Assembly (NCBI RefSeq): GCF_001577775.1
Contig: NZ_CP010835.1
Coordinates: forward strand, 1,550,001 to 1,614,000
Direction: 5' to 3'
DNA length: 64,000 bases
DNA from: Pyrococcus kukulkanii
Lineage (GTDB): Archaea; Methanobacteriota_B; Thermococci; Thermococcales; Thermococcaceae
Shown here: positions 47,314 to 55,067 of the stretch, piece after piece
How positions within the stretch are numbered: the first letter of the stretch is position 1
How the letters are laid out: every line of letters starts with the position of its first letter
Position numbers and translations under genes: made by a program
The notes under the pieces: model-generated
What the model saw: the letters and a program-made list of their open reading frames with translations, nothing else
Databases searched by the model: none
Told to the model about the DNA's origin: nothing

Positions 47314-48446
47314 GGCCAGCGATAATATTTGGAACTCGGCCTGAGATAATCAAGCTTTCTCCAGTGATAAGAGCTTTTTTAAATAAGGGAATTCAGCCTA
47401 TGTTAATTCATACTGGTCAGCATTATGATTACGAGATGAGTCAGGTGTTCTTAGAGGAATTGGAACTCCCAGAAATAGACTATCACTTGGAGGTTGGATC
47501 TGGCACTCAGGCTGAACAGACGGGATTCGCCATGATAAAAATAGAGAAAGTTCTTATTAACGAGAAACCTGACGTTAGCATAGTTCAGGGAGACACAAAT
47601 ACCGTGCTTGCGGGGGCATTAGCGAGTGTTAAGTTGCTAATTCCCGTAGCCCATGTAGAAGCGGGGTTGAGGAGTCACGATAGAACAATGCCTGAGGAGA
47701 TAAACAGGATACTAGCTGATCATGCCAGCGAGGTTCTTTTTGCCCCTACCCTTGAGGCTAAAGAAAACTTAGAGCGTGAAGGTATAAGAAGGAATGTTTA
47801 CGTTGTTGGTAATACCATCGTTGATGCGGTGCTTCAAAATTCTGAAATAGCTGAGAAGAAAAGCAAGATTTTGTCAGAGCTAAACTTATCTCCAAAGGAA
47901 TATATATTAGTTACAGCCCATCGAAAGGAAAACGTCGATAATAGAGACAGACTTACAAAATTAGTTGACATATTAACATCTCTTCCGTTGACTACAGTAT
48001 ATCCCGTTCATCCAAGGGCTGAAAAAAAGTTGAAGGAATTTGGGCTATGGAAAAGACTTGAGAAAGCTGAGCATATAATATTGACAAAACCCTTGGGATA
48101 CCTTGACTTTTTAAAGTTAGAAAAAAACGCTAAGATAATAATGACTGATTCTGGGGGAATACAGGAGGAGGCGATAATCCTCGGGATCCCATGCTTAACC
48201 CTTAGATATAATACAGAAAGGCCGGAAACAGTGAAAGCCGGAGGGAATATATTGGTCGGGGTTGAAAAGGAGTTAGCTCTAATGTACGTTAGAAAGTTAC
48301 TTGAAGATGAGAAGTTCTATCAAAAAATGGCTTCAGCAAGAAATCCATTTGGCGATGGAAAAGCAGGCGAGAGAATAGTTAATATTCTACTCGCTCTATG
48401 GGAAGAAGGTAAGCTAAAAGTCCCCTCTTCAAACTTTATTTCTTAA
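47310..48446 (+). CDS. wecB: UDP-N-acetylglucosamine 2-epimerase (non-hydrolysing)
   Basis: 378 residues from TTG 47310, overlapping wecC. FGTRPEIIKLSPVI, TGQHYDYEMS, VQGDTNTVLAG, HVEAGLRS and TDSGGIQEEA form the WecB signature. It makes UDP-ManNAc from UDP-GlcNAc for the dehydrogenase upstream. Together they supply ManNAcA for archaeal N-glycans or surface polymers. The end overlaps a small opposite-strand gene by 11 bases. Confidence 0.93.
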   Translation: MRPAIIFGTRPEIIKLSPVIRAFLNKGIQPMLIHTGQHYDYEMSQVFLEELELPEIDYHLEVGSGTQAEQTGFAMIKIEKVLINEKPDVSIVQGDTNTVLAGALASVKLLIPVAHVEAGLRSHDRTMPEEINRILADHASEVLFAPTLEAKENLEREGIRRNVYVVGNTIVDAVLQNSEIAEKKSKILSELNLSPKEYILVTAHRKENVDNRDRLTKLVDILTSLPLTTVYPVHPRAEKKLKEFGLWKRLEKAEHIILTKPLGYLDFLKLEKNAKIIMTDSGGIQEEAIILGIPCLTLRYNTERPETVKAGGNILVGVEKELALMYVRKLLEDEKFYQKMASARNPFGDGKAGERIVNILLALWEEGKLKVPSSNFIS

Positions 48447-48909
48447 GCATCTTTGTCATGTTCTCCACTCTTTCTATTAACTTATCAAGTGTGTTTTTAA
48501 TTTCCCTTGATTCGTTTTCTCTAAATATTCCAAGAAACTTTTCTATTATCGATTTTGATTGCTTTGTAGAGTTCTCTACGATCTTAAGAGTTTCGTTGTA
48601 CATCTTTTGCGCATATTCATAACTTAAACTAGTGTTAGTGACGTACCATTGAGTTGGATCTAGAAGCTTCTTCTTTAGATCCTCGTCTATTGCAGTAACG
48701 TTGTATACCCCTCTGGTGAGGTTCAAGCCTCCATTCTCCTGCATGGTATAGTTTTGCTGTGAGATGTTAAGTTGTATTTTGTTAGCTCTCTCGCTTATTT
48801 TAGTGACCTCGCTAGCCTTATTGGTAAGATTTTGGGTTATGCTGAACATCCCCCCTAAGAACATACCAATAAATACTAATGAGAGGATTACCACTAATGC
48901 CCACTTCAT
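48436..48909 (-). CDS. Single-TM, sequon-rich protein of unknown function
   Basis: 157 residues. One N-terminal membrane anchor (KWALVVILSLVFIGMFLGGMF), then an extracellular helical domain with about ten N-x-S/T sequons (NLT, NIS, NYT, NLT, NVT, NTS, NET, NST, NES, NMT), far above chance for this length. No recognised domain. Being next to nucleotide-sugar genes makes heavy glycosylation an attractive inference. ATG follows AGGTAAA. Confidence 0.65.
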   Translation of the reverse strand: MKWALVVILSLVFIGMFLGGMFSITQNLTNKASEVTKISERANKIQLNISQQNYTMQENGGLNLTRGVYNVTAIDEDLKKKLLDPTQWYVTNTSLSYEYAQKMYNETLKIVENSTKQSKSIIEKFLGIFRENESREIKNTLDKLIERVENMTKMLKK

Positions 48910-49002
48910 TTTACCTCACCAATATGTAATTTATGTGACAAGGATGTTAAATATGTTTCGTCAAAAATAACGATAAATTAAGGGAGTTTAGGGAAAATGG
49001 CT

Positions 49003-50067
49003 CTAATAAATTGCTGTTTTTGTCTTGGGATTAAAAAAGTACATTTTCTCACTTTCTGGCTTCCAGTAGATCCTTTCTTTTATGGCTATGTTTTCAGGGG
49101 CTTTTATTATTATCTCAAATTCTCCATAGTCTACATGAACGTAATTCTCAACTCCTAGCTTCTCTATTCCAATTATTTTTCCTTCAATGAATCCTTTCAT
49201 GGGAGCTGTTGATACTATAACATGCTGAGGCCTAAATCCTATTAGTATCTCTCCCTCTGGTGTATCTTCCGGGACAGGAATCTCAAAGAAGGAAGTTACA
49301 AAGAACTTTCTATTATTTTTGCTTATAACTTCCCCCTTAATAATGTTCATCTGAGGACTTCCGACAAATGTTGCTACGAAAGTATTCTTTGGTTTATAGA
49401 ATATCTCTTCTGGAGTTCCAACTTGTTGAAGTCTGCCTTTATTCATCACAGCTATCCTGTCGGCCATTGTCATTGCTTCAACTTGGTCATGAGTGACATA
49501 TATTGTTGTTATTCCAAGTTCGTGACTTAGTAATTTCTTTAGCTCAAATCTCATCTGGGTTCGTATTTTTGCATCAAGGTTACTAAGTGGCTCATCTAGT
49601 AAGAAAACTTCAGGCTCTCTAACGAGAGCTCTAGCTAGGGCAACTCTCTGTTGCTGACCTCCACTCAGTTGGTGGGGTTTCCTATTAAGTAGATCATCTA
49701 TTCCCAAGAATTTTGCAATTTCTATTACTTTTCTTTTCCTCTCAGATTTTGGTACTCTCATCATCTTCAGAGGAAACTCTATATTCCCAAAAACCGTCAT
49801 ATGGGGATATAATGCATAAGATTGAAAAACCATAGCAACATTCCTTTTTGTTGGGTCTATGTCATTAACAAGCGTATCGCCTATCCATATCTCTCCTTTG
49901 CTTGGAGTTTCTAACCCTGCTATCATTCTGAGTGTAGTAGATTTACCGCATCCTGAAGGCCCTAAAAGAACCATGAACTCGCCATCTTTAACTTCTAAGG
50001 TTAAATTATCAACCGCAACTACTTTTCCAAAAACTTTTGTAACATTCCTTAGAAGAACTCTAGCCAT
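49003..50067 (-). CDS. Carbohydrate ABC transporter ATP-binding protein (MalK-like)
   Basis: 354 residues. Walker A GPSGCGKST (36-44), signature LSGGQQQRVALARAL (about 134-148), Walker B FLLDEPLSNLDA and H-loop VTHDQVEAM; the C-terminal about 110 residues are the MalK-type OB/TOBE regulatory domain. It powers the permease pair encoded just upstream (1-base overlap). Substrate predicted from context: an alpha-linked glucose disaccharide. Confidence 0.92.
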   Translation of the reverse strand: MARVLLRNVTKVFGKVVAVDNLTLEVKDGEFMVLLGPSGCGKSTTLRMIAGLETPSKGEIWIGDTLVNDIDPTKRNVAMVFQSYALYPHMTVFGNIEFPLKMMRVPKSERKRKVIEIAKFLGIDDLLNRKPHQLSGGQQQRVALARALVREPEVFLLDEPLSNLDAKIRTQMRFELKKLLSHELGITTIYVTHDQVEAMTMADRIAVMNKGRLQQVGTPEEIFYKPKNTFVATFVGSPQMNIIKGEVISKNNRKFFVTSFFEIPVPEDTPEGEILIGFRPQHVIVSTAPMKGFIEGKIIGIEKLGVENYVHVDYGEFEIIIKAPENIAIKERIYWKPESEKMYFFNPKTKTAIY

Positions 50068-50897
50068 TATCCCTTCCCTCCCGTAACTACGATTCCTCTA
50101 ATTAAATACTTGTTAAGGACGATAAACAGGATTATTGTTGGGGCAGAAGCAACGAGTGATCCAGCGATTATAGGAGTATACTCAGTCCACATTGATCTAT
50201 GGAATGCAAAAGTTAATCCGACTGGCAAAGTGAAGTTTTCAGGACTTCTTAAGAATATCAATGGGCCTATGAATGCGTTCCAAGAACCCAAGAATTGGTA
50301 GACAGCTATTGCTCCTAGAGCTGGCTTAGCTAGTGGGAGAGCTATGTAGAAAAATGACTTTATTGGCCCACACCCATCTAGCCTAGCTGCCTCAAATATT
50401 TCATTGGAGATCGAGAGGAAATACTGCCTCATTAGGAATATGCTTGAAACATTAGTAAGACCAAGTAATGAAAGTCCGAGGATGTTGTCTATCAGTCCAA
50501 GCTTGTAAATGATGATATAATTTGGAACAAGTGTTACAAACATAGGAATCATTAATAGGGAGAGAAGCGCTGAAAACAAAGCATCTCTTCCAGGAAATCT
50601 CAGTCTTGCAAATGCGTATCCAGCCATACTCGAAAAAATCACATTTCCAGCCACTATAATTCCTGCATATAGAGAGGTGTTTAATATCCACCTAGGGAAA
50701 AGCTCCAATCTGAAGAGCTTTCTGTAATTATCTAAGGTAAAGGGGTTTGGAATCCATTCTGGAGGGTACTTGGAAGCTTGCTCCCATGTCATAAACGAAG
50801 CTACCAATGATCTTATGAAGGGCATTAAGTACACTAATGCAAATGCCACTAAGACTAAGTAGGTTATGGTCAACCAAGATATCTTCTTTATATTCAT
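50067..50897 (-). CDS. Carbohydrate ABC transporter permease (MalG-like)
   Basis: 276 residues, six TM segments. The EAA loop is in EAARLDGCGPIKSFFYIALPLAKPALG (about 170-195). TLDNYRKLF and the terminal RGIVVTGGKG are typical of MalG-type permeases. Overlaps both the ATPase (1 base) and the other permease (4 bases), consistent with a single operon with the binding protein. Confidence 0.92.
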   Translation of the reverse strand: MNIKKISWLTITYLVLVAFALVYLMPFIRSLVASFMTWEQASKYPPEWIPNPFTLDNYRKLFRLELFPRWILNTSLYAGIIVAGNVIFSSMAGYAFARLRFPGRDALFSALLSLLMIPMFVTLVPNYIIIYKLGLIDNILGLSLLGLTNVSSIFLMRQYFLSISNEIFEAARLDGCGPIKSFFYIALPLAKPALGAIAVYQFLGSWNAFIGPLIFLRSPENFTLPVGLTFAFHRSMWTEYTPIIAGSLVASAPTIILFIVLNKYLIRGIVVTGGKG

Positions 50898-51835
50898 CTA
50901 ACGGCCCTCCCATACTTTCTCTGGAAAATATAAGTTGTTGTGAAGATTATAGCAAAAAGAACCCAACTCTTTGCTGCTGCAACTCCTGGTCTGATTCTTG
51001 TAAAAGCTTCATTGTATATGTCCAAGGCTACTGTGTATCCTGCCCCTCCTGGCCCACCGTTTGCTCCTGCCATAACCCATGCTAAATCAAACATTTGGAG
51101 AGCTCCTATAAGCCCCATTACAACAACATATGTTATCATTGGTTTTAGCATTGGGATCGTAATGTAAAAGAACCTCTTAATTGGCCCAGCGCCATCAAGC
51201 ATTGCAGCTTCATAAATTTCTTTTGGTATTGCTTGCATTGCAGCCAGGAATGAAACCATAAAATGTCCACTAGTCCCCCATATTGCAACCATGGCTATTG
51301 CTAAAAGTAGGTAATTCCTATTATTTAACCAATCTATAGGCTGAAATCCAGGAATGAAATGAGTTAGGATATAATTAATAAAACCATTCCTCATGAACAA
51401 CCAGACAAATATAAGGGCTACAATAACGGAGGATGTTGTTGCGGGAAGAAAATATGAGACTTTAAAGAATTGTTGTCCTTTTATCTTTTGGTTTGCAAAT
51501 GCGGCCAGTACTATAGCTAGAAATGTCTGTATGGGAACCACAATTGCCGTATAAATCAGGATGTTTTTAAGACCTGTATAGAATGGAGATAGCAGGTATG
51601 GGGCACCATGAATTCCTCTTATTATGTCCTCAAAGACTATTTTGTAATTACTTAGGCCAACGAATTTCATGCTTCCTATATAATCCCACTTAAAGAAGCT
51701 TAGGTAAAATGCAAATGCCATTGCAAAATATCCAAAAACCATATTCAATAAAACAGCTACAGAAACGAGTGCCAATCCTGCTATCAGTTCTTTTGTCTTA
51801 GTTTTCTCATAAATTGAGGAAAAAGAAAAATGCAT
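50894..51835 (-). CDS. Carbohydrate ABC transporter permease (MalF-like)
   Basis: 313 residues, six to eight TM segments. EAA loop EAAMLDGAGPIKRFFYITIPMLKPMITY (about 214-241). FVGLSNYKIVFED is a MalF/UgpA-type periplasmic loop. Starts 3 bases after the binding-protein stop. Together with the MalG-like subunit it forms the transmembrane channel. Confidence 0.92.
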   Translation of the reverse strand: MHFSFSSIYEKTKTKELIAGLALVSVAVLLNMVFGYFAMAFAFYLSFFKWDYIGSMKFVGLSNYKIVFEDIIRGIHGAPYLLSPFYTGLKNILIYTAIVVPIQTFLAIVLAAFANQKIKGQQFFKVSYFLPATTSSVIVALIFVWLFMRNGFINYILTHFIPGFQPIDWLNNRNYLLLAIAMVAIWGTSGHFMVSFLAAMQAIPKEIYEAAMLDGAGPIKRFFYITIPMLKPMITYVVVMGLIGALQMFDLAWVMAGANGGPGGAGYTVALDIYNEAFTRIRPGVAAAKSWVLFAIIFTTTYIFQRKYGRAVR

Positions 51836-51838
51836 AGA

Positions 51839-53197
51839 TCATCCCCCAAGTTCCTCCTTCACGACTTGTTTCATTATTTCAATGGCTTCATCTACAGTAA
51901 TCTCTCCTCTCATTGCCGATGCCATGGCGTCACTAAACTTATTCTCTAAAATTCCAGACTTTGGACCCCATAGGAATACTATCAAGTCATTGTACATCGG
52001 AATAAATGAGAGTGTCTTCTTGTGTTGTGGCCATAGGTCTGGGTCATTTTCAAATCCCTTTATACTTGGAAGAGTATGACCTGCCTTAACTACAAGTTCT
52101 TTCTGCCCTTCAGGTCCAACAACGAATTTTACAAATTCCCAAGCTTCCTTTACGTGCTTACTCTTTGAGTTTATACCTAAGATCACTGTATAAGCCATGG
52201 TGACTCTTCCTGCTTTACCGGCTGGAAGTGGTGCTATGTCCCAGTCTTCACCGTATTTAAAGTTGGGGAACTGGTCAGCTAAGAATGGAATCATCCAATT
52301 TCCGCTTATTACCATAGCTACTTTTTGCTGACCAAATGCATCTCCTAGCCATCCGGCCCCGACGTCACTTGGTTGTACAACATATGGTTTCTTTCCTTCT
52401 TTTACCATCTGTACATGACCAATTCTATAGAGGTCAATGTACCACTTTAAAGTCTCTTTGACTATTGGGTTATCAAACCATGATGCATCCTCGGGTTTTT
52501 CAAACCAAGGTCTAGGCGCACCGTTGCTAACGGCTACCGGAACATACCTATTAAATCCTCCAAGGTATATTGCTAGTCCAGGTACCCCTGTCTTTTCAGT
52601 AATGATCTTTGCATATTCAAGCAATTCATCCCAAGTTTCTGGAGGCTTTGTAAGTCCTGCTTTTTCAAAAAGTTTCTTATTGTAGAATAATGCTAACATG
52701 CTCCAATCTTTTGGTAGTCCATATAACTTACCATTTTTTTCGAAGGGCTTGAGGAGGAATGGATAAAACTGGTTTATGAAGTCTTTGCTTGCAAATTCAG
52801 ATATTGGATGTAATGCTCCTTTTTCAATAAATATTGGGGCCCAAGAACTGTCTACATAGAATACATCAGGAGCAACTCCAGCACCAAAGGATGCAAGAAT
52901 GTTCTCATGGAACATCTGGGGTATTACTTCATATTTAACTTTAATATTGGGATACTTCTCCTCAAACTCGCTTATTATCTTCTCGTAATTTTTCATTTCC
53001 GTTTCTCCAGCGCTCCAACCAGCGAATCTAATAAAAATCTTTTCTTGTATTTTTGTCTCTGTTTTTGTCTGTGTCTGAGTTTGTACTTGGGTTTGAGTCT
53101 GTGTAACTGTAACAGTTTGTTGTCCTCCAATGCATCCACTTCCAATGCTAACAAAAAGCAACAATAGGAGAAGCATACCAAGATGCACTTTTTTCAT
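51839..53197 (-). CDS. Carbohydrate ABC transporter substrate-binding lipoprotein
   Basis: 452 residues from ATG 53197, chosen for GGTGATC spacing; a GTG 9 bases earlier is rejected. The signal peptide ends at GSGC (C22), then a Q/T-rich linker (about 25-50) extends the binding domain from the membrane. The mature part, with FEEKYPNIKVKYEVIP, APDVFYVDSSWAPIFIEKG and LPAGKAGRVTMAYTVILGIN, is a family-1 extracellular sugar-binding protein (MalE-like). First gene of the transporter operon, divergent from the TrmB-type regulator. Confidence 0.92.
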   Translation of the reverse strand: MKKVHLGMLLLLLLFVSIGSGCIGGQQTVTVTQTQTQVQTQTQTKTETKIQEKIFIRFAGWSAGETEMKNYEKIISEFEEKYPNIKVKYEVIPQMFHENILASFGAGVAPDVFYVDSSWAPIFIEKGALHPISEFASKDFINQFYPFLLKPFEKNGKLYGLPKDWSMLALFYNKKLFEKAGLTKPPETWDELLEYAKIITEKTGVPGLAIYLGGFNRYVPVAVSNGAPRPWFEKPEDASWFDNPIVKETLKWYIDLYRIGHVQMVKEGKKPYVVQPSDVGAGWLGDAFGQQKVAMVISGNWMIPFLADQFPNFKYGEDWDIAPLPAGKAGRVTMAYTVILGINSKSKHVKEAWEFVKFVVGPEGQKELVVKAGHTLPSIKGFENDPDLWPQHKKTLSFIPMYNDLIVFLWGPKSGILENKFSDAMASAMRGEITVDEAIEIMKQVVKEELGG

Positions 53198-53222
53198 AGG
53201 GATCACCCCTGTATGTTCTCAA

Positions 53223-53252
53223 AGTTTATACTACAATAATTTTATATAAACT
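53223..53252. promoter_or_regulatory. Inverted repeat in the divergent promoter of the disaccharide locus
   Basis: AGTTTATA (53223-53230) and TATAAACT (53245-53252) are exact 8-base inverted arms separated by 14 bases, between the binding-protein and regulator genes. The right arm doubles as a minus-strand TATA element. A second TATA-like atttatatag (about 53275-53284) serves the regulator. This is the best candidate operator for the adjacent TrmB-type protein. It does not fit the TGM consensus. Confidence 0.5.
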
Positions 53253-53316
53253 TTTCTGAATTAGTTACAACAACATTTATATAGTAAAACCACCATAAGT
53301 ATAGGGGGATCAAGAG

Positions 53317-54372
53317 ATGTTTTCAACAGCAACGATCATCGAAAAACTTCAGGAACTTGGATTAACAAAGAGAGAAGCAGAAGTATATCTGGCAATATGG
53401 AGTAAGAATGGAGCTACAGTAAAGGATCTTTTGGACACATTAGACATTCACCAGCCCCAACTTTACAATATAATCCAGAGTCTAATTCGAAAAGGCTTCA
53501 TAAAGGCCTCTGCTGGAAGACCAAGGGTTTATACTGCTACCGATATTAGTGCGATAATAGACGTTCAAAAGATGAAACTTGATTCCCTTAAAACTTTCCT
53601 TCTAGAGGAGTTAACTCAACTTAGGAGCAATGTTGGAGAAGAGCCTTATATATCTATAATTAGGGGGTTAGAAGGGATAACCGCAAGTATAATTGAGGTT
53701 ATAAATTCAAGTGAAGTTGAAATAAGGGCCGAAGTTCCTTATCAGGTGTTTAAGAGTATAGAACCTTATCTTCTCAACGCTTTAAGGCAAGAAGTAAATG
53801 TTTATCTATTAGTATATCCTGAAAAGATAAGTGGAGTTGGCGAGTTTAGAAAGTTTAAGGAAAATGTAAAGATTAGAACATCGAATTTAGGTAACTTCCT
53901 TTTAGTGATAGGGGATCTCTCAACAGCAGTATATTCAAAGAGAAGATTCTTTAGTCCAAACAAAGTACCACCACTCCCCACGGAAGTTTATGGGTATGAA
54001 ATTCACGAAAAAGATCTCCTCCTTAGACTCCTGAATATCCATAATATCCTATGGAGAAAGTCAAAAGAGATTATAGGTTGGGAACCTGGAAGTAATGTGT
54101 ATCCGAAAACATTTCTTGAATTCTCTTTAGTTTTAGATGAGTTGGAGTCTTTGTTGAGATTAGGGAAGCAGCCCGTTGTTGAGGTCGAAGGGATAGATGT
54201 GAAAGAAAGAACTCCAGTTAGGATTGAGGGAGTTGTTAGAAGGGTCAACAGATCTGAAGTCATTAGTAACTTTATAATTGAAAGTGAGAACGGTTTGTAC
54301 ACTGTGGGAGGTTTTGATGCTGAGATAGAGGATATTGAGGCCCAGAAGGTTGTGATAAAAGAGGCAAGGTGA
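53317..54372 (+). CDS. TrmB-type sugar-sensing transcriptional regulator
   Basis: 351 residues. The N-terminal winged helix (about 5-80: LQELGLTKREAEVYLAIWSKNGATVKDLLDTLDIHQPQLYNIIQSLIRKGFI) and a following helix are TrmB-like. Residues about 110-350 match the TrmB sugar-binding region, ending in a beta-rich segment (IIESENGLYTVGGFDAEIEDI). TrmB proteins repress sugar transporter genes and release DNA on binding maltose, trehalose or related sugars. It overlaps the downstream HAD-gene region, so it is co-expressed with the catabolic enzymes and probably autoregulated. Confidence 0.9.
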   Translation: MFSTATIIEKLQELGLTKREAEVYLAIWSKNGATVKDLLDTLDIHQPQLYNIIQSLIRKGFIKASAGRPRVYTATDISAIIDVQKMKLDSLKTFLLEELTQLRSNVGEEPYISIIRGLEGITASIIEVINSSEVEIRAEVPYQVFKSIEPYLLNALRQEVNVYLLVYPEKISGVGEFRKFKENVKIRTSNLGNFLLVIGDLSTAVYSKRRFFSPNKVPPLPTEVYGYEIHEKDLLLRLLNIHNILWRKSKEIIGWEPGSNVYPKTFLEFSLVLDELESLLRLGKQPVVEVEGIDVKERTPVRIEGVVRRVNRSEVISNFIIESENGLYTVGGFDAEIEDIEAQKVVIKEAR

Positions 54373-54377
54373 GCTTT

Positions 54378-55067
54378 ATGATTGGAATTGTTTGGGACTT
54401 TGATGGTGTTTTAGTTTTCACACCTCATGAGAAAGCTTGGAAAATGGCAACGGAAATGTACGGTGGTTATTTGACCCATGATTTTTTTGTGAGATATGTT
54501 TCAGGGAAACCTAGATATGAAGGAGCTAGAAATATTCTGGAAAGATTAGGGATCTATGAAAAAGTTGGAGCTTATACAGTAGAGGAAAAGGAAAAGGTAC
54601 TCAGAGAATTTGCAGAACTAAAGAACAGAATTGTTAATGAAATGTTTGATCGTGGTGAATATGAGGTTAATTGGGAGGCTATTGAGTTTTTACTAGAGGC
54701 TAAAAGAAAAGGAGTAAAAAATGCTCTGGCTTCTGCCTCTAAAAATGCCACTAAATTAGCTAGAAAAATTAAGGTGGGTAGTAGAACATTATTGGATCTT
54801 TTTGACATTAATGTTAGTGGAAAAGCCCCAAGTAAAAAAGAAGTCTTTAAACTAGCAATAAAAGAGTTACAGAAAAAATTTTCAGTCAAAAAGGTGCTAG
54901 TAATAGAAGATGCACCTGCTGGTATAGAAGCGGCGAAGGAGCTTGGCGCTATAACGCTAGGGTATGAAAGGGACTGGAAGTTAAATGCTGATATAACGTT
55001 CTCTTCATTTTCTGATTTATCTTTGAAGGATATCCTTGGGGTGATAGAGGATGAAGTTCGTAGTTGA
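54378..55067 (+). CDS. pgmB: Beta-phosphoglucomutase-like HAD protein
   Basis: 229 residues from ATG 54378 with AGGTGAG upstream. Motif I WDFDGVLV (D7, D9), motif II SASKNATK, lysine in SGKAPSKKEVF, and motif IV VIEDAPAGIEAAKELG match the PgmB branch. It would convert beta-glucose 1-phosphate to glucose 6-phosphate. The nucleophile-plus-two acid D9 is the general acid/base expected of mutases and phosphatases. Overlap of 17 bases with the GH65 gene gives strong functional coupling. Confidence 0.85.
   Translation: MIGIVWDFDGVLVFTPHEKAWKMATEMYGGYLTHDFFVRYVSGKPRYEGARNILERLGIYEKVGAYTVEEKEKVLREFAELKNRIVNEMFDRGEYEVNWEAIEFLLEAKRKGVKNALASASKNATKLARKIKVGSRTLLDLFDINVSGKAPSKKEVFKLAIKELQKKFSVKKVLVIEDAPAGIEAAKELGAITLGYERDWKLNADITFSSFSDLSLKDILGVIEDEVRS

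Noticed and set aside
53198-53316. TGM operator (TATCAC-N5-GTGATA) in the disaccharide locus promoter
   Set aside because: No sequence close to the consensus was found there; only the different AGTTTATA dyad is present.
54378-55067. Generic phosphatase instead of beta-phosphoglucomutase
   Set aside because: Motif pattern allows both, but direct overlap with a GH65 phosphorylase gene makes the mutase role far more likely.
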